A DNA stretch of 64,000 bases, taken from NCBI RefSeq assembly GCF_041296385.1, contig NC_091013.1:10492001-10556000 (forward strand), written 5' to 3'. This document shows positions 1-10,792 of this stretch, piece after piece. The stretch comes from Aphelocoma coerulescens (Eukaryota; Chordata; Aves; Passeriformes; Corvidae). Below the pieces are notes generated by a model that was not told where the DNA came from, made no database searches, and saw only the letters and a list, made by a program, of their open reading frames with translations. The position numbers were made by a program, and so were the translations under genes. Each line of letters opens with the position of its first letter. The stretch's first letter is position 1.

Positions 1-957
1 CTTGGAATTTTTAATATATATTAGGTGCACTGTACACTACACTATGGTATATTTTTCTCTGTATACTTCTAAATTACTGTAAGGAATACCTATTTTCTTT
101 TTTTTTTTTTTTTTTAATTATATTAATCTTTCTTTACAATCTTAATCTAATTTTCCTATACATGAGAATAGGCATAGTTCTGGTATAGTACCTCCTTGAC
201 TACAGATTTCATTTATGCAGCACAGTACTATACATGAGTGTATACTGTGAGGAATGAATCTTGAAAATTTTTCAATTTTTCTTCATTGTTGCTTAGTTTG
301 TATTTTGATCCTGTTTCCAATTTTCAGTGATTTTACGTTAGGAAAACTATCTGATTCTCAGATTTTTGCAACAGGCTTTTTTTTCTTAAAGTCCAATATA
401 CTTTTTTTTTTTTTTTGGAACATGACTCAACTATAAAGAAATAGGACTTCCTAAATTTTTGCTAAGTGCTTCATTTGTAACAAAATCAGTGGTTGAAATA
501 GTCATGTGTTCCTCATTAAAGATTACTGTTGTTAACTTTACAGGATTTTAAAAATCAACCTTTGTCATAGGTGCCAGAGCATTTAACAAAATAACTTTGT
601 CCAAATTCATTGAGAAAATGAATTTTTCCTTGCTGTGAGGACTAATTTTCTGTGTGATGTGGAGAAGATACAGTGCCCAGTGAGCATGAGTTACCATTCC
701 AGTCCAACTAACAGAAAAGACAAACATGGTACTGATAATACTATTTATGTGAACATCTGCAAGAATTTTGTTACATACCTCCAGTAGATATGCTTCTGTG
801 TCATTCGTGCTAATTCAAGGTCCCCCTATCTCTTGCTTGCTCTAAGAATGTCACAGGGTCTTGTAGCATGAAGAAATGCCAAGGGGCAGAGAATTCAGCC
901 TCAGCAGACAAAGTCTGACCCAGCAATTGATATGGACCCCCAAGTTACTCCTTTCTG
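1..957. other. AT-rich non-coding DNA with poly-T tracts
   Basis: No gene or interspersed repeat is recognised here. The stretch is AT-rich and carries two homopolymer T tracts, at 98-115 and 402-416. Reading frames are short and T-rich, and look like chance frames. Confidence 0.7.
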
Positions 958-1114
958 TCCTGGAAGTGGCTGAGTCACTATCCCTGGAGGTATTTAAGGC
1001 ATGTAGACACAGTGCCTGGGGACATGATTTATTAGGGGGCTTGGCAATGCTGGGTTAACAGTTGGACTCAATGATCTAAGAGGTCTTTTCCAGTTTAAAT
1101 GACTCTGTGATTTT
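958..1114 (+). mobile_element. CR1 LINE, 3' end fragment
   Basis: A 5'-truncated copy of the avian non-LTR retrotransposon CR1 (chicken repeat 1), reading left to right. The sequence follows the CR1 3' end: a stretch encoding the end of ORF2 (a 'ccctggaggtatttaa' segment), then 'ttggactcaatgatct' and 'aggtcttttcc', ending in a degenerate ATTCTRTG-type tail ('gactctgtgatttt'). CR1 copies have no poly-A tail, and none is seen here. The left edge is uncertain by about 20 bases. It is dead: no reverse transcriptase sequence remains. Confidence 0.85.
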
Positions 1115-4100
1115 AGGATTAATGAGTAAGCATGTTTTCAAATTAAAGGTTCCAATATTTCTTCTCTCCTTATAGTCTTGGAGTTTTTATAATTTTTTGG
1201 CAATAGTTACAGGAGAAGGATGTTGGTCTTCCAATCAAAACCTTCACTATTTGGAACATCTGGGTTACATCAAAATAACAATTATTTAACTGGTATGTTA
1301 CTTAATTTCATTATCTCAAATTTTAGTGGCTATAAGAGTTAATTATAGTGGGTGAGATTTTACTTCACATGCTCTAACTCCATAATATTTAGGGGCAAAA
1401 TCATACTTACTGAATCTCAAGGGATTACAGGGAAAGGTGAAATGTTCATCCTTTCTTCTCAGAATTCTAAGTTGCAAGTTGTCATTTTCATTTATGTGAT
1501 ATCTTGCTGTCACTAGGTCCCTTGTGTTTTTCTCTGATATATTTAGGTCAGTGTGCCAATCTAGGAAAATAAGGCTTCTCATACTATTTCAGATTCAGAA
1601 CATAATGGAAGAAATTCCATTTTCTTGCTTTCTGATGGATGAATTGAAATTTTCATTTAGTTTGGTGAAAGACATAAAGCTGTTTACTTGAACATTTTGG
1701 CAATCTTTTTCCAGATTTTTCTTTTTCTCCAGGTAATTATATACTACAGCAGCATTGACTGTTCATAATTTACCTCTGGAGTTACTAATTTGGCAAAGTG
1801 ACTTTAGAAAGGAAGATTCCTCTAAAAATATTGAAATTATAATGTTTAAGGATTTTTTTACCTGACTTTCATTTTTGGCTAGTAAAGACATGCTAAGTAA
1901 TAAAACAGTGAAACAGCGTAACTGTGTTCTATTGAAGCCTTTGCATTTTATTCCACCAATACAGACTCTTGACTTCATTCAAGTTTAAGAATGTTTTTAC
2001 AACACAGAAATTCTGAAAATAACAGTTCTGAACTCCATCTTCCCAAAGGACCTGCAATTCAATTGAAACCTCATTTAAAATATCAAATTACATGAACAGT
2101 CATACACTGGAATTAATTATACTCAAATTAAGTGACTTAAGCCCCCAAAATATTCAGTGCATGATTTTTATGACAGAAAATACAGACCTTAGGTCAAATG
2201 CATAAAATTCTAAAGCATTTTCTGAAAGAACAGGATAAATCTAAGTAACAGTAGTTCAAAGACAATGTTTCATTTAAAAAAGGATGCAGCATTGTGTGAT
2301 GGAACTAATTAATAGCATCACAGTAATAAATTCCATATTTTTAATATTTTTTTCTGCTGAGTGGTTACTATGACAAGTTTCTGTAACAAAAGCATTTTCT
2401 GAGAGAAAAAGAATAATAAAAGGTGTAATTGTAAAAATTTAAACTTCTTTTATTTCAGTTATTTTCCTAAAACAATAAGGTAAATTTTTGTTTGAGATTT
2501 AGAAACCCAATACATGATAAAGAAAAGTAGCATATTTTGATAGTGAAGGGTGTGTTTTAAAAGTTTCAGAAACCTGCCCCAGACAAGCTCAGAAATGTTC
2601 CGTTACCTCCTCAGCTTGTATATAAAACCTCACATATTTATGCAGTGGTACTTTACTGCATTACTAAAGTACCTAGTAATTTATACTTCTTTCAAGGTAA
2701 TTAGATTTCCATAACACTGAGCCTTTTCTAATAAAAATTCAGACTGTGGTATTTCAGTAAATATCTAATAGTTAATTTGAGTAGAGAATCTTACTGCCTT
2801 GGAAGCTCCAGTGTTGACTTTGTTGCTGCCCAAATCCTTAAAGGGAGAAATAATTATTCACTGATCTGGATAAAACACCCCATTCATATAAATCACTTAG
2901 TGTCTTAACTTTAGTTGGGATGCCAAGCATCTTCCCTAAAGCCTGTGGCACAGAGAAGTAAGGGATAACTTCTTATTACTGAAGAAGCTCCAAATACCAA
3001 TATATTGTCTGAATACACTGCACTGTGTATTAACCTTGTGTGTTATGCAGAGTAACTTTCATAATCCCTTTCTCTGCTCACTGGTAACCTAGAAAAGATT
3101 AACTTGTAACCCTGTTAAGAAAAGAAGAAAACTGAGGCTAAAAACTGAAAATTCTAGCTATTTCTTAGCTAGAATTACTACCAAGGGGACCACACTGATT
3201 TACAAGGTTCTTAACTGCACAATTTTAAAGAAGGATTTTCCATTATGATGCTTTATGTTTGTTTCTGTCTTCTTTTCAATGTGTTAATTTTTATTGATTC
3301 TTTGACAGAGGACCATAACAATGGCCCTCCAAGGATTTGTCATCAGAGTATTACCTTGGCAGAATTTCCTGCTCTTTTATTTTCATGACTTGGATATTCC
3401 ACCAAGGGTCAGCAGGACTTGATGACAGTGGTGCTTTTATAAAACCTGCACAAATGGTCTGGAAGAGTAAGGCAGCCATGTCATGAAATCAAGGAAAGCC
3501 GAGAAATCTGGGATCTGTGCTGTGTATTCTTCCAGTGTATCTGTAACCAACATAACACACTATGGTGCAACACTTCCTCTTTTCTTAAAAGAAAATTTGT
3601 GTATCTGCTTGGAAACACATTCACACTGCTACACACCTGGATGAAATGGAGGGCAAATCCTTTGATGTACTAGTAGTGAAGGCACCTTAAAATTCCCATA
3701 TATAGGGCTCTTTAGAATGTTTCATTGTTTTAACATAATTTGTAAAAAAATTGCTCGCCATGAATCTTTTTCAATTGACTCCCTAAAGACTCTTTGGGTC
3801 TCAAGGCTTCCCTTATTCAACTTTCTAGAAGGCTCTCATCAAAGGGTAACTTAATTTCTCCAAGAGGTGGCACTTCTTGCCATTTCACACACCTTTGTGT
3901 GTCTGAGTGTCTACCACACAGGGCTGGTAGATGTGTAGAGGTTACAAGTGAGAGACTTTTTCAAGCAGCAGCTGGAGGCTAGCTGGGATTCCTTGGAGAC
4001 AGTGTCTGAAAACTGGAACTGTGTATCTGAGTTCAAGCACAGGATTCTCATGCTTTGTGACTGAAACTAAAAGAAGGGGGAAAAGCTGCTCGCCAAAAAA

Positions 4101-5225
4101 ACCAAAAAACCAAAAAAACCAAAACAAAACAAAAACAAAAAAAACCTGAACAATTTAAATTGCTAGTCCAAAAGGTTAGACTACTGTTAATTAGAGCAGA
4201 TATTTAAACTCGATTTAAGATCTTTAAGTAATGTAGAGAGGCCCGCTTTCCTTATTATATTTCTGGAAAATGAAGAATTAGACATATATTGTTAGATACC
4301 TATGTAGTGTTTAGCAAAAAAATTGCTTGGACAGCCTGAGAAAACATGGGTACAGCACATATTTAAAACGTGTACTGTGAGATACATCATATACTTTTTC
4401 TACTTTTATACCAGGTTTTGTAGTTGCTGAAAATGTCAAACATTCAATAATGTGTAGAGAAGGGGAAACAAATGGAGCTGAACAGCTGCAGGTTTGGGAA
4501 AAGAAGTTGGAGTAACAGATAAGGTTTCAGCCAGCAGTAAGTGACATAAATGACCTCTAAAGTAGTCTCTGTTACACAAGGCTAAAGAATGTTCTTTATG
4601 GGCCTCCAGTACTCAGCTACCAAAGCCATGGATATGCCACAGTAAAGATTGTATCTTCTTCAGGCCTGTGACGATTCTCATTTGACTCCAGAAACCAGTG
4701 TTGTAGCCATTTTGCAAATTTATTGCCGCACTAAAGTTCTCAAACACTTCTATCAAAAGAGTATCTCCAGCAAGATGTCCACTTAACATGCCCTGACTAG
4801 TTGGGTAATGCAGGTTTCATTATAGAACTGTGTATTTGCATGCCAGCAGCGTGCATATGATGTGTTGTGAAACGTACTGGAGATTGTAAATACTGTGTGC
4901 TGAATAATATAGTAAGAGATTCCATGAGCAGAAAATCATAGGTTACTTCAAAGATCACAGGAAGAATCATTCCTAACACAGCATATGAGATATTTTCCAT
5001 TTGGGAAAATAGGGAGATTTTATGCTGTCATTTCTTTAACTGCAGGTGGAATCCACAATCTGCAAAATGTTATCCAAGTGTTCAGGAGCCACAAAATGCT
5101 TCCTGCCTGCTGGCAGTCTAGGGGAAGTGTCAAACACAAATACTGTTTTAAGAAAATATGGACAGGGAAGGCTTTTGGAAGCCTTTAAATAACAGAAAGG
5201 GACCTTTGTGGATGAATTTGTGAAA
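1115..5225. other. AT-rich unique DNA, no gene recognised
   Basis: About 4.1 kb of AT-rich sequence in which I see no exon with convincing splice sites, no RNA gene and no recognised transposon. The longest frames are under 80 codons and their translations have low complexity. The only obvious structure is the A/C-rich tract at 4092-4146, listed separately. Ancient or conserved non-coding elements could be present but cannot be recognised by eye. Confidence 0.6.
4092..4146. repeat. A/C-rich low-complexity tract
   Basis: A run of A6-A8 blocks separated by CC or C, like a decayed (CAAAA)n or (CCAAAAAA)n repeat. No retroposon body could be seen beside it, so it is called simple sequence rather than a poly-A tail. 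Confidence 0.85.
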
Positions 5226-5517
5226 CATAGAATCATTTTGGTTGGAAGAGACCTTTACAAACATTGAGTAAACTGTTAACCCACCACTGCCATGTCCCTA
5301 AGGGCCACATCTAAGTCCCAGAGATGGTGACTCAATCCCTGGGCAGCCTGTTCCAGAGCTTGACAACCTCTCTGGTGAAGAAATTTTTTCCTAATATTGA
5401 GTCTGAAACTCCCCTGGCACAACTTGAGGCAGTTTCTCCTCTCCTGTCACTTGTTACTTGAGAGAAGACACCAACTCCCATGTTGCTACAACCTCCCTTC
5501 AAGTAGTTATAAAGAGC
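5226..5517 (-). mobile_element. CR1 LINE, 3' fragment
   Basis: A CR1 copy in reverse orientation. Its 3' end is at the left ('catagaatca' followed by 'ggttggaagagacctt'), and the sequence continues through the characteristic 'cctgggcagcctgttccag' and 'ctcccctggcacaacttgag' blocks. The retained part covers the end of ORF2 and the short 3' untranslated region. It is truncated at about 5517, the usual 5' truncation produced by target-primed reverse transcription. Stops interrupt the coding frame, so it is inactive. Confidence 0.93.
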
Positions 5518-8500
5518 AAAACAAGTGAAACTGGTATGAGGCAGAAGAGTTTTTTCAAAGAATAACTTTTCAAGAAGCAGCCAGTGTCCAACCAGATACA
5601 GAAATATTGACGGAGGGTATATTGAAAAAGATTTAACAATGTAGTTAAGTGGTCATGGATAGAGTTTTTCTCAAACTCTGGGTGTGATAGTGACAGCCTG
5701 AGCTTGATTGTTTGTAGGGTGCTAAGAAAAATGACAGTGGGGGCTGCCATACTGAGTGAGGCGTAGCCTTATGTACTGGAGAGCAAGAGAAATGAATGGG
5801 GGAGGAGAAGACAAACATCTATTCATTTTAGATAATAGCACACTGTAAAGTATTCACAGCATCCAAATAGAAAATACCTGCAAATGTTTACAAAAGGCAA
5901 ATAAAAACTTGAAAGAAAAAATACCATGTTTGTTCTGCTAATACTAAAGGTGAGATTTTGTTGTAACATAGGATGAAGCCAAAATGAATAGTCCTTGTCT
6001 GCCATCCTCCTCTGCAGCAACATTGTTCCCAAGCACTTCCTCTCATCACTTCTGGTTCTTGTACTTGCCTGTTTTAAAGTAATTATATATATTTTTTTTT
6101 TACCTGTGTAGTTTCAGCTGGTTGAATGAGCAAGTGCAGCATTGCTGGATTCAAGTTGAGACAGAGGGAGGATAATGCCAGGATGACAGGAAAGAGTGGG
6201 ACCACTCCTGCTACTGGAAGCCCACAGTGTGGTTCATATAATCTGTACTCCCAAGTCAAAAAGCTTTTTCTCCTCTTCTTTCAAATGTATTTGCTTTTTA
6301 GACAAGGATAATATATTTCTGCATACCTTATACTTCAGGTTGTATCTATTGCTGAGATCCTAGGTTCTCCAGAATTCTGAATGATTTTAGAGCCAGCTGT
6401 TTGGATTTCATTTTTAAGTGCTCCACATTTAAGTCCCTCTCCATCCATGTTAAACATTTCTTCCAAACTTTTCTAGTGCAGCTGGAATAGCAAGACATAA
6501 AAACCTACACCTAAACAGCAAAATTGGCATCCATTCATGACTCTTGATTGGGACCATGTATAACAGTAATCAAAGACTTTGGGCTGGTAATGGACTGGGG
6601 ACAGTTGATTCTAAAATGTATTTGTTCTAGGTATAGCATATCGTGTCAAAATCACCTCGATTTTTTAGAAATGCAAATTTGTCTTACCCTGAAGTACCCT
6701 CTGCTTGGGATAGATGTGGCAATTGCAAGCATTCTGATAGTAGAACCAAACATTTCATTTGGAAGTACTGCTGACTGCATAATAGGATTAGTTCTGTGGA
6801 GGAGAATTAAAACAAAGGTGCAAACAATGTTTATTAATTAAAAAATAAATATATTAAAAGTTTCTTAATTCTCATAGTTTTTTATATTCAAGTGGCCAAC
6901 CTCACCTCCTGAAGCTTCTTAAGTACAGTCTGATCTCATTGGAATATTTACGTGCTCCCTATCCATGAATTTAATGTAACAGCACTGCATAACTTGCTAG
7001 AGAGACTACTGCAGTGACTATTTAAATTACTGAACTCCAAATCTAATTACTGAGTAAAATGGCTGAATAATATCCATTAACTTTTATCATCAAAAAGGAC
7101 CGAAGTTAGAATGCTCCTATACGAGGTAATTTAACATTAATGTGTGTGAAGAAAAAAACAACCCAAAACAATCACCAAACCCCCAAAAACCTACGAAATA
7201 AAGTTTTCTACTTCCAAAGAGAGGAAACCATTCTGTCTCTCCATTTCAGCTAGACTTCAATTTACAAGGCTGTTATCTACAGGGAATTTGATATATAAGG
7301 AAGCTGAAAAAACACCACTACAAGAAAAAAAAAAGCCTTTTCTTTCCTTCTCTCAAAGAATGTTGGGAAGAAACAATTTTTATGTGACTTTCGAAAAATA
7401 AAGTGACAATGAAATTATTTGCACTCTACTCTTCTCACTACTTGCAGGATCAGACAGAAGTGCTTTCAGTAAAACCGTTGAAGGTACATGAGATATGCCC
7501 ATAAAAAAGTGGTGAAAGAGGAAAAATATCAGGGCAAATAACTTAATGTCTATGCTTTTACATCCCTTCCTTTCCCTCAAGAAAGTGAAAAAAGGTGGCA
7601 GTAGGAAAAGAAATTATTGTAAAAGAGTAAATCACCATCATATGCGTAATCAAACACAGTAATGTCTTCTTATACAATTAAAAATTAGATTAATAGGCCA
7701 ATTTTATTTTAGACAAAGCCCAAATTGACTTCATTTTTCATTAGAGAAAACTATAACTTCCCAATAATGAAGGTATACATCAATAAAGATAATAAACAAA
7801 CAGACATTCTCATATTAAAAAAGATGTATTTAAAAAGATAAACAACTGAGGAGCTTAATTTGGAGCAGCTTCCAGGCTTCCTAGAATTTAGTTTGCATGT
7901 ATTTTTATGTTATGTTGTGTTTTAGCTGAGAGCTAAATGTTGTGTTTGGACAGGCTTAGGTGTGAGTTTAAAACACAGGTTCAAATGCAATGGTAACATC
8001 TGGTTCATAACTCCTGTGAAATACTTGCACTTTTGCAAAGTTATATCACCCTTCTTCCCTGTCTTGGATCTTGTCTGACATTTACAAACAGAATGTTAAA
8101 TTGTTACTTTCATGCCTGATCACTTTTTTCCCCATTTCTTTGTCTTTCTTACTTCACTGGTTGTATTATATTGCCACTTGCCTGTGACCAGCATTCTACC
8201 CACGTTTCTTCTGCCTGCTCCTCCTCCTTCCTATATCTCATCTAAATATTTTCCTTTTAGTTTCCAGTGGGATCTAATGCTTTATAAAGTCATGTACCAA
8301 AAGTTCAGCCATATGAGCTTGAAGGAAACCAAGCAGACTTTCATCAGAAGCATTTGCAGTTGTCAAGGCTATGTCAAAACCAAGCAGCCTCTCTGAAACA
8401 TTCTTATTATCAAGCATTACAAATTCCAGTGAAAAAAAAAATATTTCACTGCATTTTGCCTGCAGATGTCTATATAGAGATAGACATGTGGGATCTATGA

Positions 8501-9247
8501 TGACATTTTTTGATAGAAGATAAAATAGAAGATGATAGAAAATATATTTTGTAAGTGGGACAAAGAAAATGAAAACAGAAATTCATTCTGCATAGATATA
8601 TGAATTCTGCTAAGTGGGAATAGAAAAGTAGAGTAGTGCTTCCATCACCAAAGTAGTCTGAAACAGATAAAAACGAAGTTGTATTGCTTTGTAGTAAATA
8701 GAAAGGAATCTACAGAGAATGCTCTAAAACCCAATTTGTTTGTTTATTTTGTAATTTCTGCTATGTGTAGATCTAAGCACATAATTTATCTGGCAATTCT
8801 AACAATTGAAAAAAATATAACTTTTCTTGAATGGAATATTAAAGCTAGCTTCTGAATTAGCTTGTGATAAAGTATGACTATTTGTAATTAAGACTTAAAT
8901 GTATTATTTTGACAACCACTGGGCTTGTACATTATTTTCATGTGCATGGTGGTGGAGGGCTCTGTTATGAAAAGGCCAGGAAGAAGATGGGATTAGTAAT
9001 ATCTCTTTGTCAGGCACTGATTTATAGATCCCTGTCTCTTTCTAGTGTAGTAAGGATATCAAATATTAATAAACTGTGCTTCAAAACTATATGCACAAAT
9101 AAGTGAAATGGTTTAAAAATTCAGTTACAAATAATTTTAGGGATTTAGAATTTGTGTTCTTTTTTTCCTGTTATATTTTCCCCATGTGTATAAATTGATC
9201 TTCAGATATAGTGGTTTGGTCCAAAATACTCATTACTATTTACCTTC
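5518..9247. other. AT-rich unique DNA, no gene recognised
   Basis: About 3.7 kb without a recognised gene or interspersed repeat. An A/C-rich low-complexity stretch lies near 7150-7192, and a small hairpin (arms 'cagtgaaa' and 'tttcactg', 9-base loop) lies at 8427-8451. A 94-codon frame beginning at an ATG at 8112 has no recognisable domain and is probably chance. Confidence 0.6.
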
Positions 9248-9308
9248 TGTGAGATAAGAGTTAGGAGAAGCGCAAAGCAGGCACCAAACTCAAAAGAATA
9301 TAAAGAAA

Positions 9309-9314
9309 TTTATT
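9309..9314 (-). terminator. Polyadenylation signal of the LTR
   Basis: AATAAA on the minus strand, about 60 bases from the LTR 3' edge. It is the likely signal that ended the retroviral transcript in this LTR. Any present-day use is unknown. Confidence 0.5.
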
Positions 9315-9684
9315 AACAGACCTAAAAGAGGGAAAAAGAAAAAAAATAAAATAATACCACACCTTCAGAACTCTTCTCCTCCCCCCACTTCCTCCCTTCT
9401 CCCACTGACAATGTAAAAAGACAACCCTTGAGATGCTCAGTCTGTTTACCACTTCTGTAATAGCCTTGTTCAGTTCATTTAGGAAGAGGAGTCTCTCGTG
9501 CTCATGCTATGGAGAAACTATCACAATGAGACAGCCACCCGGGTTGGTTCTCTGCTTGCATCATGTGAGAGTCCCTTCCCACCACTTGCAGCTTTTCCCA
9601 CAACTGCTTTTGCGGGTCCAATCTTGAGCTACTGGGGTACAATTTTAAGGTTGAGCCGTTCAGAAACAAAAGTTCTCTTCACCC

Positions 9685-9847
9685 ATCTCTGGGAGCATTT
9701 CATCTCTAAGAACAGAGGCCCTTCTCCTTCCCTGGGAGCAAAGGGTCCTCCTCATCTTCATCTCTAGGACTATCTCTGGGAGCATCTCTAGGAACTGAGG
9801 TCTTTTCCTTTCCATTTGGAGCAAAAGTCCTCATCACTTCCATCTCT
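9685..9847 (-). repeat. Diverged tandem duplication inside the LTR
   Basis: Two units with an 87-base offset (9685-9771 and 9772-9847) both begin 'atctctgggagcat' and both contain a 'ggagcaaa...gtcctc' stretch followed by 'catctct'. The second copy has small deletions. Such duplications are common in LTR regulatory regions. Confidence 0.6.
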
Positions 9848-9959
9848 CCCTGTTCAAACTTCTCATGAAATTACAGCTGCTTCAACATCTGCTTATCTCA
9901 GCGCAGGTGCTTTTGCTCACAAGTACAAGTTGAACCATGCCTTCATGAAATTACAACAG

Positions 9960-9987
9960 GTACTCTGATACACGTACTCTGATACAT
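9960..9987. repeat. 14-bp tandem repeat, two copies
   Basis: 'gtactctgatacac' is followed directly by 'gtactctgatacat'. It lies inside the LTR. Confidence 0.8.
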
Positions 9988-10169
9988 CATAGCTTTACAA
10001 CAGAATTTCAGCTTTAAGCATCTCCTCTTTCTTCTCCCTCAGGTTTTCATCTCTTCACAGCACTAAAAGGGTTAATCTCACCTAGGCCTTGCAGCTGGAA
10101 TTTCACTGATCGCTGTTGCTCACATGATCTTTTCCAGAGAGTGGTGCAGCTTCAGCTGAATCTTGGCCG

Positions 10170-10340
10170 CACTGGAGAGGGGGAGCCGGGCCACTCCGGC
10201 TGCCCACAGCAGGGCTGTGGGGGGGTTCCGTGGGTGGAACAGGGCCCACCGGCTCCAGGCCGGCTGTGGCCCGGCCCGGCCTGGCCCGAGCAGGGCCTGG
10301 GCTGGGCCCGCTGGCCCCCACATGGGGCCTGCAGCCACCT
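10170..10340. promoter_or_regulatory. GC-rich, CpG-containing block inside the LTR
   Basis: About 170 bases dominated by G and C, including repeated 'ggcccggcc'-like words and about ten CpG dinucleotides, in a window that is otherwise AT-rich. In the LTR's own orientation it lies roughly 210-380 bases from the LTR start, in the U3 area where a promoter would be expected. No clear TATA box is seen downstream, so a GC-box type promoter is one reading. It could also be an internal expansion of GC-rich words. Short overlapping frames on both strands here arise from base composition. Confidence 0.4.
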
Positions 10341-10748
10341 GTCCCAGCATCGGAAGTGAGAGAGAGCTCTGCCTGGGGTTTGTGTGTTCTTAAGTGTGGA
10401 TCACAGAGGCAGTTACAATTTTAAGTGGCTTAAAGAATTGTCCATATTCAAACTGGCCAGCTGATAGGTTCTATCAGGTCCCAGAGGAAGCTGTAAGCAC
10501 CCCTTTGCAAAAACATCACTTCCAGGACTATGCTTTGCTAACCCATGACATCAGACTATGACTGTATTTAATAGAGCAAACAGCACCAATCTCGAGCCAC
10601 TAGTACTTAATATCATCATTATTATTTCTTAGTGTAAGACTTTGGTTATACACTTTACTCTTTCTCATTAACATAATCAATGTTTACATTTCCAAAGGTA
10701 TATCTTTTATTCTTGTCACCTCAAAGCCTTATAACCTCTCAATTTCTG

Positions 10749-10792
10749 TAATAATAATAGTAATAATGATGATAATAATTTTAAATAATAAT
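10749..10792. repeat. (TAA)n-like microsatellite, interrupted
   Basis: Runs of 'ataataatag', 'taataatgatgataataat' and 'aaataataatg', an imperfect ATA trinucleotide repeat. Confidence 0.85.

Larger units (their letters stand above)
9248..10550 (-). mobile_element. Solo LTR of an endogenous retrovirus (avian LTR/ERV type)
   Basis: A long terminal repeat on the minus strand. Read on that strand it begins TGTCATGGG (right edge, 10550) and ends ATCTCACA (left edge, 9248), the canonical TG...CA form. An AATAAA signal (complement of 9309-9314) lies about 60 bases from its 3' end, as expected for an R/U5 boundary. No primer-binding site lies outside the left edge and no polypurine tract outside the right edge, so this looks like a solo LTR left after LTR-LTR recombination. 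The overall sequence resembles an LTR type I remember from passerine genomes, probably ERVL-like, but I cannot name the family. The bases flanking each side (ccttc and tcaga) do not form a target duplication. A tandem duplication (9685-9847) and a GC-rich block (10170-10340) lie inside it. Confidence 0.72.

Noticed and set aside
10103..10424. Several overlapping Gly/Pro/Ala-rich frames on both strands
   Set aside because: They are produced by the GC-rich block inside the LTR, which lacks stop codons through base composition.
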